The notes below the pieces were generated by a model. It saw only the letters and a program-made list of their open reading frames with translations, was not told where the DNA came from and made no database searches. The position numbers and the translations under genes are program-made. Shown one piece after another: positions 24,535 through 35,655 of a DNA stretch of 64,000 nt (the first letter of the stretch is position 1; every line of letters begins with the position of its first letter). The stretch covers positions 1,199,501-1,263,500 of the forward strand of contig CAUEEP010000755.1 in NCBI GenBank assembly GCA_958450365.1, read 5' to 3'. This stretch comes from Mesorhabditis belari (lineage: Eukaryota > Nematoda > Chromadorea > Rhabditida > Rhabditidae).

Positions 24535-24734
24535 ATTTTGCTTTAAAAATAACTTTTTTTTCCATTTTTTCAACAGGATCTTTAGATTTCCGAAATTTTT
24601 TGCTGTTCGTTTCGAGGTACAAAACAGAAATCTTGCAAGAAATGCTCGTTTTTAGTGCTCATAAATTTAGATTTATGCCTGTTTGAGTCAAAAAAATGGT
24701 AACTTGGCAAATTTTACGCTTTTTTCATTCTTGA

Positions 24735-25241
24735 ATGAGACTCATTTTCATATTTCTCCTTTTCGCTATAAATTTGTATGTGATGGAGGCGAAAAAAGCG
24801 TTTAAAAAACAATGTGAGTGTGTGAGATTTGTGTTAAACAAGATTTCAAAATAAACTCCAGATCCAGAACTTTAGTTTAGATCCAGAATTACCTTTCTAA
24901 TAGTAAATCAATGAATTTTTCTTTTTGCAGCTCAAAAAAATGGTTCATCCGATAAAGAAAATTGGTTAGTTTTTGGTCAATTTCTAAAAGGATTAAAGCT
25001 TCAATAAAAACCAAAAAGCTCCTGTTCCCGTTAAACCAAAGACGGCAGTGAAAAGTGAGTTTGTTGAAAGATTTGCTAATTCCAGTTTAATCATTGAACA
25101 TTGTCCCCCTCATTTCCAGAGCATAAACCAGTGAAACCAGCGAACAAACCCAAGGTTATACCCAAAAAGCCAGTGACAACGAAAAAAAAACGACGAGAAC
25201 AAAAGGAGACAAATCCCACCAAGTACTGCTTGAAAAATTGA
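24735..25241 (+). CDS. Small secreted Lys/Pro-rich protein, 96 aa
   Basis: Not a recognised family. Exons 24735-24813, 24931-24964, 24999-25054 and 25120-25241 sum to 97 codons with stop, phases consistent. The N-terminus is a clear signal peptide (MRLIFIFLLFAINLYVMEA), so the product is probably secreted. The mature part is very basic: KKAFKKQ, then a Pro/Lys-rich tail (KAPVPVKPKTAVKKHKPVKP, ANKPKVIPKKPVTTKKKRR) ending in NPTKYCLKN, with two cysteines. The tail resembles low-complexity cuticle or mucin-like linkers, or a cationic peptide; function unknown. The acceptor of exon 3 (ATTAAAG) is weak, but the alternative TCTAAAAG leads to a stop. A further Lys/Arg/Pro-rich stretch lies at 25430-25820. 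Confidence 0.6.
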
Positions 25242-25426
25242 GGTAAAGCAATGAAGTGCTGTACGTTGTGCTTAAATTTGTAAACACAACTCTTCTGGCA
25301 CACTGAAATTCGCATTTTCTGATAGCTCTGATAGCTCATTTTCCGATTTTCCGATTTTCCGGCTGTGTTTCCATTTTTGAACTCCAAATAGTTGCTACTT
25401 GAGTTCAAAAGTAAACATGTATCCAG

Positions 25427-25820
25427 ACGATCAAATCAACCGTGACAAAAAAGCTCTCAAATCCACAAACCATTCCGAGCAAACAACGAGAAAACACACA
25501 GTTAAGGCAAATGCTTGATTTATGTGCTTTGTGTCCAAAACTCAAATGTACCCTTTTTGGCGCACTAAATTCCTTGGTTTCCTGGAGAAATAAAGCGTTT
25601 CCACAAGGAAAATGACGAATCCAGTGCGCCAGAAGGGTTACTTTTCTGCACAGGGTGCAGTACTTTGGGTTACGGTAACTTTCCCCAACTTTTAGAGACA
25701 CTTCAAGGCTTAAAACTTGTCCAAATGATTCAAATTCCAGCCAAAAGTCGTCGTAGACGTGAAATTCGTCCAAAGTTCGTCCGAAAGCCACCATTCCAGT
25801 CAAAACCACGGAAACTATCG
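25427..25820 (+). CDS. Possible second Lys/Arg/Pro-rich exon pair
   Basis: Weak candidate. One frame near 25427-25505 reads DQINRDKKALKSTNHSEQ, TTRKHTVK and then meets GCAAAT, a possible GC donor. After a TTCCAG acceptor at about 25740 the frame continues PKSRRRREIRPKFVRKPPFQ and stops at about 25820. Composition matches the secreted protein just upstream, so this may be an alternative 3' part or a neighbour paralogue. The intervening DNA contains a CCAGAAAG inverted-repeat element (25538-25650). Confidence 0.3.
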
Positions 25821-25945
25821 TAGACGTGAAATTTTGAAAGCGGAATAATTTTTCAAACTTTCAAACTTTATGTTTGAAAGTTTTTAAGTGTTTACTAATA
25901 AATTCTCGAAAATCTCTTCAATTCATTTATTTCTTTGTCCTCCAT

Positions 25946-28900
25946 TTACAAGTCGAAATGCATAAAATTATCGTGATTCACATAGCACATAGCCATATTT
26001 AAGGGATTACGGTAGGGAGCGGATAAAAGAATCGTTGAATCGTACTCGATAAACGAATCGATCGATTCGAAGATTGGTGTCAGATTCGAGCTTCCTTTTG
26101 TCCCATCTGGGATGTGCACTTGAATCATTGCATCGCCGGTGTCAATGGTTTCTGAAAGATTGCTTGGTAGATCTTTGTGGATTTCAATTCTATAGATACG
26201 AGCGGGAAACCTGGCTACGGTTTTTCCTATAGTCTGGGATGTGCACTTGAATCTATAGAATATCATAGAATATCTATAGAATATCTATAGAATTATTTCT
26301 ATTATATTTGAGCATTTAAGAAAAAAGTGCAAAAAGTTCGGGCGGAGACGGACTCGAACCCTCGACCTCTCCCACCTCATACCATCGCATTAGCCACTCG
26401 GCTATTGCCCCAGCCCCTTCCTAACCGCCATTTCGACATGATATTCCAATCAGACACACTTCAAAATTATGTAAAGGTTAGATGTCTGGACTTACTCTAT
26501 CTAGTTTTTATAAATCTTAAAAAAACTACCGTATACTAGACATATTGTAATGTTAAAAATGCTTACTGTAATGTTGTAATGCTGTAATGCTTACTGTAAT
26601 GTTAAAAATGGCTATGGCATCAAAAAATTTCATTGATCCAACTGTCTTAAGGCTTCTTAAAATAAACCCAGACAAAACTACCGTTAGACAGACAGCTACA
26701 ATAACCAAATGCTCTTAAATCAACCAATTGACCAGTACTTTAGGTTCAAAGAATGTAAACGCACTCCTTCTAGCACACTCAATTCTTCACTTTTCCCCCA
26801 ACAACGAATACTCGAGCCAAAAAGGATATGTTTCCTATGTTTGAGCCAAAAAAAAGTCTATCACATTTGAATGAATTCAATTCCTCACCCAGCACTTCTT
26901 CGACAACTTTCCCTGCCGCATAATCACTTTCCGCATAAAGTGGAGCCATCTTAAACGATCCTTCCGGTAAAGCCTTTGAAATGAGAGTGAATGCACGAAT
27001 CTTTCCCAGCTCATCAATCAAAACTCCTCCATGCAAAAATGGAAGAGATTTCAAGGATCGCAGTAAATCTTCACGATTTTTGCCCGTTACCTAGAGTTTT
27101 ATTGCAATGATTTGCTCAGAAAACTTTTTGCTTGCTTTTTTGCTTGCTTTTTGCTAAAACTTTTTGCTAAAAGATCCCCAGCTACCATGGTCTAACTAGG
27201 AATTTGACTAAATTGCGTAAAAATTACGCCGAATAAATTGCCATTTAGGAGACGAGCTCTTTGTACAAGTCTGGTATCAAAATGTAGCCCTTCAAATGGG
27301 CTACACGATTGTATAAGGAAACTTTTAGAAAAACTATTATTTAGTACAAGAAAAATAGCCGCAAAATGAGAGTATCGACTGTACATCGCAGTACTAACAA
27401 CGACGTGTTGCTTTTGTTGGTGCTCTCGCTAGGGAACTAGGGAACTGGTGAACTAGGGAACTAGGGAACTAGGGAACTAGGGAACAGGTGAACTAGGGAA
27501 CTAGGGAACTAGGGAACTAGTGAACTAGGGAACTGGTGAACTTTTGCCAAACTCCGAAACTCCGAACGGCTTTAAAGGGGCCTGGCTACCGTAATCCGAT
27601 CTAAAGCTTCATATCCAATCTAAAGCTTCATACCAGATTCTCCTTATTGAATTTTGCGTTTCCTCGTTTCCTATTGTGATTTCTGGATCGGTGCTTTTTG
27701 TTGGTGCTCTCACTTTGCTCATCATTTTTCTTGTACTAAACAATCGTTTTTCTAAAAGTTTTCTTATACAATCGTGTAGCCCAATTGAAGGGCTAGATTT
27801 TGATACCCGACTTGTACAAAGCGAGATAAATGGTAACTCCATTCGGCACAATTTCCGTTTTCACACAGCAGGGCAATTTTCATAAATCCCATAGATGTGA
27901 ATGCTTTCAAAAAAGCACTACAATACCTTTTTCTGGGACATCTTTTAGACAAACACTTCAAACTTTTTATATAATTTTTATTTGTTTTCAAATTTTTCCG
28001 AATTTTCAGTGATCAAATTTCAATTGTCGTGACGTTTCTCATAAAATTTGAATCAAATAAAATGAAACCTTTGAATCAAAGCTGCACAAAGCGTCGAATT
28101 GTTGGGAATTTAATTTGGAGAAAGCGATAAACGTGAAGAGTTTTTCCGCATCATCGATCAATGAATTCTTTTTTTGGAGAAGCCGGGAAACTGTCTGAAA
28201 ATTCAATTGTTGATCAAAAGTTGATCAAAAGGGAAAAGCAAGTACACGATGGATGATGGAATTTTGTGAAAGCATTGCAATATCCACATTGAGTACTTGT
28301 TCTCCAGTAAAACCCTTGCTTTCTAGTGTGCTTTCTGGTGTGCCAAATAGCGTGCTTTTGTCAGAGCACAAAGTACGGATCACGCTTTTTGATGATCACC
28401 TTTTTTGCAAGTATACGATGGATGATGGAATTTTGTGAAAGCATTGCAATATCCACATTGAGTACTTGTGCACCAGGAAACCCTTGCTTTCTAGTGTGCT
28501 TTCTGGTGTGCCAAATAGCGTGCTTTTGTCAGAGCACAAAGTACGGATTACGCTTTTTGATGATCACTTTTTTGGACTTGAACTGATCAAAAAAAATTCT
28601 TATCTCTAATCAATTTTATAGAATATTAGACTTTAGAAATATAAAGCTTACTTAATTTTGAACTGTTTACCATAATTATATCATATTTTTCTATCCCAAA
28701 ACTCACCAACAACTCATTTTTCTTCGGCTCAACACAATTCTGTGATGGACCAACATAAGGAAGGCCATTTGCCATGTATTTAGGCATCATTTCTTGTTCT
28801 GAAAACGATATTGATAAGATTTTGCCATAGAAATTCTTAAAATTCCTATTTTGTTCCTGTTTTTCTTTTTCAAACTCACCCGATTTCAGCATCAACGGCT

Positions 28901-29837
28901 TATTCTTATCAATCCGATTCAACATTTGTTTCCACATTCTCGGACCGATTCCTCGTCCGCGATACGCTTCAATCTGAATGTAAATATGGAAAGGAAAAGT
29001 CTTTTAGCTTTCTGATTTAGGAAAGCTTTCGTTTACCTTATTTTTGTAAAAATAACAAAAACGATTAGCCGCATAGGGGGCTCGAACCCCTGACATTCAG
29101 ATTGCTTTCGATTCGTAAAAGTCTGACGCTCTACCAACTGAGCTAATGCGGCACTGGGTGCGGCGGGGAAAAGAGGCACTTATCAAAAGAGGTCGCCATG
29201 AAAATGGATCAACTTACAACATAGTACGTATCAATGCAATCAAAACTGATTAGCCGCATAGGGGGCTCGCATTCGATTCGTAAAAGTCTGACGCTCTACC
29301 AACTGAGCTAATGCGGCAGCTAATACGGCTGTGGCACTGGCCGGGAAAAGAGGCACTTATCAAAAGAGGTCGCCATGAAAATGGATCAACTTACAACATA
29401 GTACGTATCAATGCAAATCAAATCCTCATTGTCAGCCCAAACGATCGATCCGACGAATGATTTGTCTGAATAAAGTCTAGAATTTACATTTGAATTGATT
29501 CCTTGATTCAAGTTTGATTCACGAATTTACACATAAGTTACCTGATTTCAGAATTGCCACCACCATTTTCACGTTTTCTCCAGTTGGGAATAAGGTGAGC
29601 ATTGTGTAGTCAAAACCGCACCAGCCAGTCTGAAAGATGAAACAGTCAACTAATGAATAAAGTGCTTAGATCCTGAATGCTTTTGATTTGCAACTTCGAT
29701 AAAGCTTTGAAACTTTGAAACAGTTCAACTAATTAATGAAATGCTTTGATCCTGAACCTTTTTTGATTTTACAATAAAAATTTTTTTTTTTTTTGAAAAA
29801 AATTTTTTTTTTTAAAAAAAAAAAAAAATTTTTTTTT

Positions 29838-29887
<50 letters not shown>

Positions 29888-30657
29888 AAAATTTTTTAAA
29901 AAAAACTTTGAAATTGACTTTAGCACTAAATTTCTATGAAAGTGAAATTGTAAACAAAATTTGAATGGCTTAAAGATAGGGTTGCTCCTAGAAGGGAAAA
30001 ACTATGACTAGCCAGGCTAAGCCAAGCCAGAGGCAAAGCTAAACCAGATCAAGCTGTCGTTTGGCTTTGGCTTGACTGTCTTACTATTCCCTTTGTTCTA
30101 CTACCATTCTTTGCCAAATCTTTGTCTAATCCTAACCCATTGAACCCATGGAATCTTGCCACTCGAAGATTGTCAGTGAATCAGTGAAACAATGCGGACC
30201 GAGAATCAATTCCCCAGGTTGATGTCAAGCCAAAGTCAAGGAATAGTCACGGCAAAAACCTTGAATTGACCCGAAGAAGCAAATAAATTGTTTTTTGAAA
30301 AAACAAAAACAATTAGCCGCATAGGGGGCTCGAACCCCTGACATTCAGATTGCTTTCGATTCGTAAAAGTCTGACGCTCTACCAACTGAGCTAATGCGGC
30401 ACTGCTGGGGGGCGGAGAAAAGAGGTCCCTATCAAAACGGATGAAGCTAGTTTAAGTCATTGGTTTTTGTCTTTTTAGCATTGAAACGGATATCAAAATG
30501 AACAAAATGGACAAAATGAGCACAGAAATCCCAATGCCCAAATGAGAACTCACTTTCATCACTTCGAAATTGTAGTACCCACCTGAAGAATCAAATTCTT
30601 CCATTGTTTCCAATGTTCCTCAGTCGGTGTGTCCACGATTTCCACTTCAGCGTTCAT
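25946..30657 (-). CDS. GNAT-family N-acetyltransferase, 275 aa
   Basis: Predicted acyl-CoA-dependent acetyltransferase of the GNAT fold, resembling nematode proteins with a second YitH/HolE-like GNAT region. Exons on the minus strand: 30657-30583, 29629-29542, 29465-29395, 28973-28880, 28798-28707, 27090-26889, 26151-25946; total 276 codons with stop, phases consistent. GNAT motif A (IEAYRGRGIGPRMWKQMLNR) is at about residues 79-98 and holds the R-G-x-G acetyl-CoA loop. The C-terminal half (LKSLPFLHGGVLIDELGKIR, AFTLISKALPEGSFKMAPLY, AESDYAAGKVVEEVL) is the second domain. The long introns contain two intact tRNA-Lys genes, one broken copy, a foldback element and a 165-bp duplication. Substrate unknown. 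Confidence 0.8.
26333..26413 (-). other. tRNA-like sequence (pseudogene or SINE)
   Basis: The minus strand has TAGCCGAGTGGCTAATGCG (A box of a Ser/Leu-type D arm) and GAGGGTTCGAGTCCG (B box), but the acceptor stem pairs at only four positions. In the last intron of the acetyltransferase gene. Confidence 0.5.
27195..27860. repeat. Foldback repeat with a 9-10 bp tandem array in the loop
   Basis: Arms at about 27195-27415 and 27680-27860 are inverted (shared TTTTCTTGTACTAAA and AAGGGCTA blocks). The loop at about 27425-27540 is a tandem array of GGAACTAGGGAACTGGTG-type units. It lies within the 1.6-kb intron of the acetyltransferase gene. Confidence 0.7.
28241..28566. repeat. Tandem duplication, about 163 bp unit, two copies
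   Basis: The segment starting TACACGATGGATGATGGAAT occurs twice back to back (about 28241-28402 and 28410-28566) with few differences. Intronic in the acetyltransferase gene. Blocks CTTTCTAGTGTGC and TTCTGGTGTGCC resemble the CCAGAAAG inverted-repeat family. Confidence 0.85.
29067..29152 (-). tRNA. tRNA-Lys(UUU) with 13-nt intron
   Basis: The acceptor stem GCCGCAT pairs with ATGCGGC. D arm TAGCTCAGTTGGTAGAGCG, anticodon stem TCAGA/TCTGA, and T arm AGGGGTTCGAGCCCCCT are all intact. The loop reads C-T-TTT-A, then a 13-nt insert (CGAATCGAAAGCA) at the canonical intron site, then A; anticodon UUU. The discriminator base is T, unusual for Lys. Inside an intron of the acetyltransferase gene, same strand. 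Confidence 0.9.
29252..29317 (-). pseudogene. Truncated tRNA-Lys(UUU) copy
   Basis: Same as the gene at 29067-29152 but missing about 20 nt spanning the T arm, variable loop and part of the anticodon arm. It belongs to a local tandem duplication (29160-29230 repeats as 29330-29420) that also copied the edge of a coding exon (29395-29465). Confidence 0.85.
29775..29905. repeat. Poly(T)/poly(A) low-complexity tract
   Basis: Alternating long T and A runs, possibly a collapsed or noisy homopolymer foldback. Similar to 32086-32330. Confidence 0.9.
29915..30250. repeat. Dispersed repeat, inverted copy at 36360-36690
   Basis: The segment including TATGACTAGCCAGGCTAAGC and CCATGGAATCTTGCCACTCG occurs as a reverse complement at 36360-36690, with partial copies at about 36760-36960 and 45700-45800. 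In this copy and at 45.7 kb it sits beside a tRNA-Lys gene. Confidence 0.85.
30315..30400 (-). tRNA. tRNA-Lys(UUU) with 13-nt intron
   Basis: Identical in all structural parts to the copy at 29067-29152, including the 13-nt intron. In the first intron of the acetyltransferase gene. Confidence 0.9.
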
Positions 30658-30921
30658 TTTTCAAAAATAATAAAGCATCTTTCGAATCAAAATATCTCTT
30701 TTCCCAGTCTGTGTTTGATCTCTCAAGATCGAGACCAATCTGCACATTTTGTAGCCGAGTTTTTGTGAGATTTTTGCAGAGAACAAGAAAAAAAAAATAT
30801 AGGGAAATATAGGGAAAATTGGGAGAAAGTTGGGTCACTCAATTGGACTTTTGAAAGAAAAAGAATTGAAAAGTCGGGGGGGATTTCTTGAGAGCAAAAG
30901 GTAAATAAAGAAAGATTTTGT

Positions 30922-31412
30922 GAAGTGAAGAAATGATATCTTTTGAAATAGCCAATCAGTTCTGAAGGTCAACGGATGGAAAGAGAAATTGAAGTTTTGA
31001 GTGATATCATGAGAATTGAGTGTGTTTTTTTTTTCGCCATCGATTCATCGCCATCTGTTCCATTTTGCTGATTGGCTTCCATGCAAACGATGGCAAAGTT
31101 GAAGGAGATAATGTTGGACCTGAAAAATGCAGTGAGAATTGCTTGGTTTCTTGGTAACTAGCTACAGTAGCAGAAGATGTAAATAGTGATTTACATCTTC
31201 TGCTACTGTAGCTAGTAAATTGGCTTGAATAGCAGAACAAGATACAACCAGGGGTTGTGTGGCTCCATTTTCCATGGCACTCAATTCTCATGATTTTTGA
31301 GGAGATGGCTTTCGTTGGAAGGACTCGGACTTTAATTAGGATAGATCTTCATCTATCCGTTGACCTTCAGAGCTGATTGGCTATTTCAAAAGATATCATT
31401 TCTTCCTAGAGT
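30922..31412. mobile_element. Foldback element with inner 67-bp hairpin
   Basis: The outer arms (GAAATGATATCTTTTGAAAT, GCCAATCAG, GTCAACGGAT) recur inverted at about 31335-31405. At 31152-31219 there is a second, near-perfect hairpin (ACTAGCTACAGTAGCAGAAG and complement). No coding capacity. It lies upstream of the acetyltransferase start. Confidence 0.75.
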
Positions 31413-32032
31413 TCCTAGATAACTTTAAATCAAGAATTTCTTCTAAAGCTTTAAATGAAATAAAAAATTCTATCAAAATGTAGCTTTTGCTTTGTGCTTG
31501 TTTAAAGTTTAAAGTTTAAAGTCTTAAAAAAGTAATTTTTGAGTTTAAAAATGGCTTTAAAAAGACTTTATCACATTCAAAATAAAAGTTTTAGCAAAAA
31601 AAATCTATATGGGAAGCTTATGGAAAGCGTTTTCACCAGAAAAGATTCGATTTCACTTATTTGAACATAAAGAACATATTTAATAATCTTTAAATATAAT
31701 ATTTAAAGGTTTAAAAGTAATTTAAAGCTAAAGGTTAAGGCTCAGGTTAAATTTTAAAAGTTTAAGGGTAATTTAATAGTCTAAAAACTATCCTTTCCTA
31801 TCTTTTATCACTTTTTTTCTTATTGCACAATCACCAGCAAATTGCAGAGAAAAGGAAGGAAGGAAGAACAAGGAAGCTTGGACAAAAACTGAACAAAAAA
31901 AGCGTCATTCTTGAAATTTTGATAAGAGATCAAAGAAAAGCCAATGATTTTTGACTACAAATGAAAGAATTGTATAGATTTGTGCTAAAGGTAATATTTG
32001 TAAATCAACGAGATGCTATTAGATACATATTA
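31413..32032. other. AT-rich intergenic, no gene seen
   Basis: Runs of TTTAAAGTTTAAAG and similar. A segment at about 31618-31720 (TATGGAAAGCGTTTTCACCA...) recurs at about 32840-32942, on the far side of the element at 32033-32749. Confidence 0.5.
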
Positions 32033-32081
32033 TTGGGTTGGTGGAAAAGTCCTTTCGGATTTTTTGGGAGAGTACCAAAAA

Positions 32082-32161
<80 letters not shown>

Positions 32162-32199
32162 AAAAAAAAAAAAAAAAAAATTTAAAAAAATTTTTTAAT

Positions 32200-32243
<44 letters not shown>

Positions 32244-32749
32244 AATATAAAATTTTTTTAAGAAAAAAAAAAAAAAAAAAAATAGAAAAGAAATAAAAAA
32301 AAAAAAAAATTTTTAAAAAAAAAAAAAGGGGCCACAAAACAGAAGGAGAAAGAGGGGAAGGTTAAATTTGTCCAATTTTGACTTTTTATAGCTCATCCTA
32401 AAGCTGAATTCAAGACGGATCGATTGGTAAAAACCGTTTTGAGATATCTATTTTCTAAAAGTTTTTACAGCTATTTTAGTAAAGGGCGGCAGAGCCAAAA
32501 AGCCAAAAAATGGCTATTTTCATGTTTCGTTGGTTTTCCGTGCAGAAACCTAGGCTAAAAACATGTGTTTCGTGATCAGCGTCAAAAATAACCCCTAGAC
32601 ACGCATTTTCAAAATCTTAGCAAAAAATTTTTGAAAAATATTGTCACCGGTGGAAGTCGAACCAGCGACCCTCAGATCAATAGCCTTTCTGCCGCTTTTC
32701 GCGATTTTCCTTCGTTTTTCCCCTTTTTTTTTGTTTTCCACCAACCCAA
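32033..32749. mobile_element. Mariner-type MITE, second copy, with poly(A)/(T) interior
   Basis: Ends TTGGGTTGGTGGAAAAGTCC and complement are flanked by TA at 32031-32032 and 32750-32751. From about 32380 to 32710 the interior is the reverse complement of the copy at 1742-2178. The left part (32086-32330) is degenerate poly(A)/poly(T), probably a homopolymer expansion or assembly noise. Confidence 0.8.
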
Positions 32750-32751
32750 TA

Positions 32752-33280
32752 GATTGTCTAGAAAGTCTTTACGTCCTTCCTTTTCATACTTCCTTTAAAA
32801 AACAAATGAAACAAAACAATTGAAACAAAAAAATCGTTATTATGGAAAGCTTTTTCACCAGAAAAGAAGCGATTCCCCTTATTTAAGCATAAAGAACATT
32901 AATATTCTTTAAATTTAACATTTAAAGGTTTAAAAGTATTAGCTACATATTAGATTGTCTAGAAAGTCTTTACGTCCTTTCTTTTCATACTTTCTTTAAA
33001 AAAACAAATATTCACTAATTAATCTATGATTACCTTTAAAGAAAAAAGCCTTTTTTTAGTTCAATTTCATCTTTCTTAAGTCAATTTCGGTTCACTTATG
33101 ACGCTAAATTCGAGAAGGAAAACAATGTTTTGTCGTAAAGATCGATAAAAACCTCTTGGCTGAATGAGTTTTTCTGAAAATTCACCTATATACCAATCAT
33201 TTTGTGCTCTATCTTTTATCTATTGACATAAAGATCGGTTTCCTTAGCGCAAAAGTGTTCGTAGCATCATCGAGTCGTCA
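32752..33280. other. AT-rich intergenic, short direct repeat
   Basis: AGATTGTCTAGAAAGTCTTT occurs at about 32751 and 32951 within a repeated 55-bp segment. No exon seen. Confidence 0.5.
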
Positions 33281-33324
33281 CTCTTTTTTCACTTAGACTT
33301 CAGGCCTCGAAAAAAACATTCAAA

Positions 33325-33440
33325 CATTGGATATTGGATTGAATGGATTGAATGGATTGAATGGATTGAATGGATTGAATGGACATTGGATTGAATGGAT
33401 TGAATGGATTGAAGCATTGGAAAAGACCAAACATTGGATT
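33325..33440. repeat. GGATTGAATG 10-bp tandem repeat
   Basis: About nine imperfect copies of ATTGAATGG, in two clusters. Confidence 0.85.
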
Positions 33441-33549
33441 GAAACATCCAAACATTAATATTATTTAGCAGAAAAATCATCGTTTTTTCTAATGAAACAA
33501 ATCGTAGTTCAATTGATGCATTTGTTTGTTTTAAACAAAAGTACAAGTA

Positions 33550-33845
33550 TATATGTTACGTCCGAATCTGAGGAGACGTCCATCTCTGATTCGGACGTCC
33601 GAATTTGACCATCGTCCATCTCTGAGCCAGACGTTCATCTCTGAGCCAGACGTCCATCTCTGAGCCAGACGTCCATCTCTGAGCCAGACGTCCATCTCTG
33701 AGCCAGACGTCCATCTCTGAGCCAGACGTCCATCTCTGAGCCAGACGTCCATCTCTGAGCCAGATGTCCATCTCTGAGGAGAATGAATCTCCTCAGATTC
33801 GGACGTCCGAATCGGAGATGGACGTCCATCTCTGATAACATATAT
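33550..33845. mobile_element. Foldback MITE with a 21-bp minisatellite inside
   Basis: The ends TATATATGTTACGTCCGAAT and the inverse near 33785-33845 form an imperfect inverted repeat rich in GGACGTCC. Between them about eight copies of a 19-21-bp unit (CTCTGAGCCAGACGTCCAT) are arranged head to tail. It shares the ACATATATA end and GGACGTCCGA motif with the element at 35656-36128. The repeated GSEMDVWLRDGRLAQRWT reading frames are artefacts of the array. Confidence 0.8.
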
Positions 33846-34281
33846 ACAAGTACGAGAATTCAAATAATAATTCAAACGAAAAGATTTTCTGAACAGCAAT
33901 AAAATCTTTCTAAAAGAGAGAAAGTCAAAATTTATACGCAAATTCGTTTTTTATCACTTTTTCTTTCTAGATTTTTTTTCGCATTTTCTCTCTTTGATTT
34001 TAAATTCATTTAAAATGAGACAGAATTTGTTCGATTTTTCAACGAAAAGATACAAAATTGAAAGAAAAATTGGGGAAAAAAAGGGGGGTAATGAGTTAAT
34101 GATGCGGAAAATTGTTGGGAAATGTTTTTTTTAATTGAATGGGCACATTTTGTAGACTTTCTGTTTAAATTTAGATAAAAAGTTAGCTAAAACGCTAAAT
34201 CAAATGTTAGATAAAAAGTTTTATATCTAGATATTTCGGCAATTGATTTGACTGCTCTGTGATTCTTTCTTGAGGTATCTA

Positions 34282-35570
34282 CATGGTGCGGCATAAGTAT
34301 GGTTACAAGGTTGTAACATTGATTTAAGAAACTGCTTGCTTTTTATTTCTTGCCAAAGGATTATTTTTTCTTAATTTGAATGCTTTTTTGTATTATGTAG
34401 CAGTTTTTAAGCAAATTTTTAAGTTTGGACATAATGGTGAAGACTTCTCCCAACCGTGCCGCTATTCTTCAGCTTGGAGCACAAGGACGATCAACTTCGG
34501 ATATTGCCAAACTGCTGAAAATGCATCGAATGACGGTATACCGCATTTTGCAACAAAATAGAGTCGAAGAGCTTCCTAAAAGTGGACGTCTGCCAAAGAT
34601 TGATCACACGAGACTCAAGAAAATCATTAAGGAACGAATCAAGCGCAATCCTGCCCGGAACATGAGAAAAATGGCTCTCCAATTGAATGTTTCTGACAGA
34701 ACTATCCGTCGTATCGTCAAAAAGGATCTGGGTCTTCACCCTTACAAGTTAAGGAAGCATAATGGCCTGACGGATCTTCAAATGAGAAACAGGAAGCAAA
34801 AATGTGCTCTTCTTCTTGCAAGGGCCGCAAATGATGAGCATCTGACGACGCTTTTTACCGACGAGAAATTATTTAACATTAAGCAAGTTTTCAACTCTCA
34901 AAATGATCGAATTGTGGCTCACAACCCTCAAGAAGCAAATAAAAGTGACCGATTTGTGGACAGGAACTCAGATCCAGCAGGAGTCGTGGTTTTTGAAGGG
35001 GTGTCAGCAAGTGGTCGCACACCGTTGATTTTCGTTGATAAAGGGCTGAAAATTAACACAGACGTGTATCTGGACGTTCTCACAAAACATGTACAGCCGT
35101 GGAGTCAAGGACATTATCAAAATCAGCGCTGGACGTTGATGCAAGACGGCGCCCCAGCGCACAAAAGCAAAAAGACTCAAGAGTGGTGTCGAAACAATTT
35201 GCCCGATTTCATTCTCGCCAATGAATGGCCAGCTAATTCGCCCGACCTCAATGCTATGGATTTCTGTGTTTGGGTAATTTTGGAGCAAAAAGCATGCACA
35301 ACAAAACATGTAAACGTTGAAAGTCTGAAAAAGGCTCTGAAGAAAGCCTGGGCGGAAATTCCACAAAGTACCCTGCGGGTCGCCGTGAAAAGTTATCCAA
35401 AGGGTCTTAAAGCCGTTATCAAGAATAAAGGTGCCCATATTAAATAATTTATTATTTTTTAAATGAATATGATTACTGTTGTTAATTTTAAATAAAGTTT
35501 ACATGAATCCGTTCATATTCCATTGCGATACACGGTTCTGAGTCTGTAACCATACTTATGCCGCACCCTG
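34282..35570 (+). mobile_element. Complete DD37D mariner-type transposon, 1289 bp
   Basis: Inverted ends ATGGTGCGGCATAAGTATGG / complement of about 26 bp, flanked by TA at 34280-34281 and 35571-35572. The transposase frame inside is uninterrupted. The first base after the TA differs little between the ends (CATGG versus CAGGG). It may be young and active. Confidence 0.92.
34425..35447 (+). CDS. DD37D (maT-like) transposase, 340 aa, intact
   Basis: Cut-and-paste transposase of the IS630/Tc1/mariner superfamily. The N-terminal paired helix-turn-helix region covers residues about 10-110 (AILQLGAQGRSTSDIAKLLK, MHRMTVYRILQ; NVSDRTIRRIVKKDLG). The catalytic domain has Asp146 (LFTDEKLF), Asp241 (LMQDGAPAH) and Asp279 (SPDLNAMDF), with 37 residues between the last two, the DD37D signature. 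Length is normal for the family. No introns, no stops. Start at 34425 (MDIM) or the internal Met at 34434. It lies between the terminal repeats with about 140 bp of leader and 120 bp of trailer. Confidence 0.93.
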   Translation: MDIMVKTSPNRAAILQLGAQGRSTSDIAKLLKMHRMTVYRILQQNRVEELPKSGRLPKIDHTRLKKIIKERIKRNPARNMRKMALQLNVSDRTIRRIVKKDLGLHPYKLRKHNGLTDLQMRNRKQKCALLLARAANDEHLTTLFTDEKLFNIKQVFNSQNDRIVAHNPQEANKSDRFVDRNSDPAGVVVFEGVSASGRTPLIFVDKGLKINTDVYLDVLTKHVQPWSQGHYQNQRWTLMQDGAPAHKSKKTQEWCRNNLPDFILANEWPANSPDLNAMDFCVWVILEQKACTTKHVNVESLKKALKKAWAEIPQSTLRVAVKSYPKGLKAVIKNKGAHIK

Positions 35571-35655
35571 TATTTATCTTTTGGGTGTGTCTTGAGTGGT
35601 GTCCCGGGTAATTATTGTGATTTTGTTTTGTCGCTATTCAACTGAATAAAGCATA

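Noticed and set aside
33531..33941. Repeat protein frames (GSEMDVWLRD units)
   Set aside because: A 21-bp minisatellite keeps the frames open; it lies within a foldback element.
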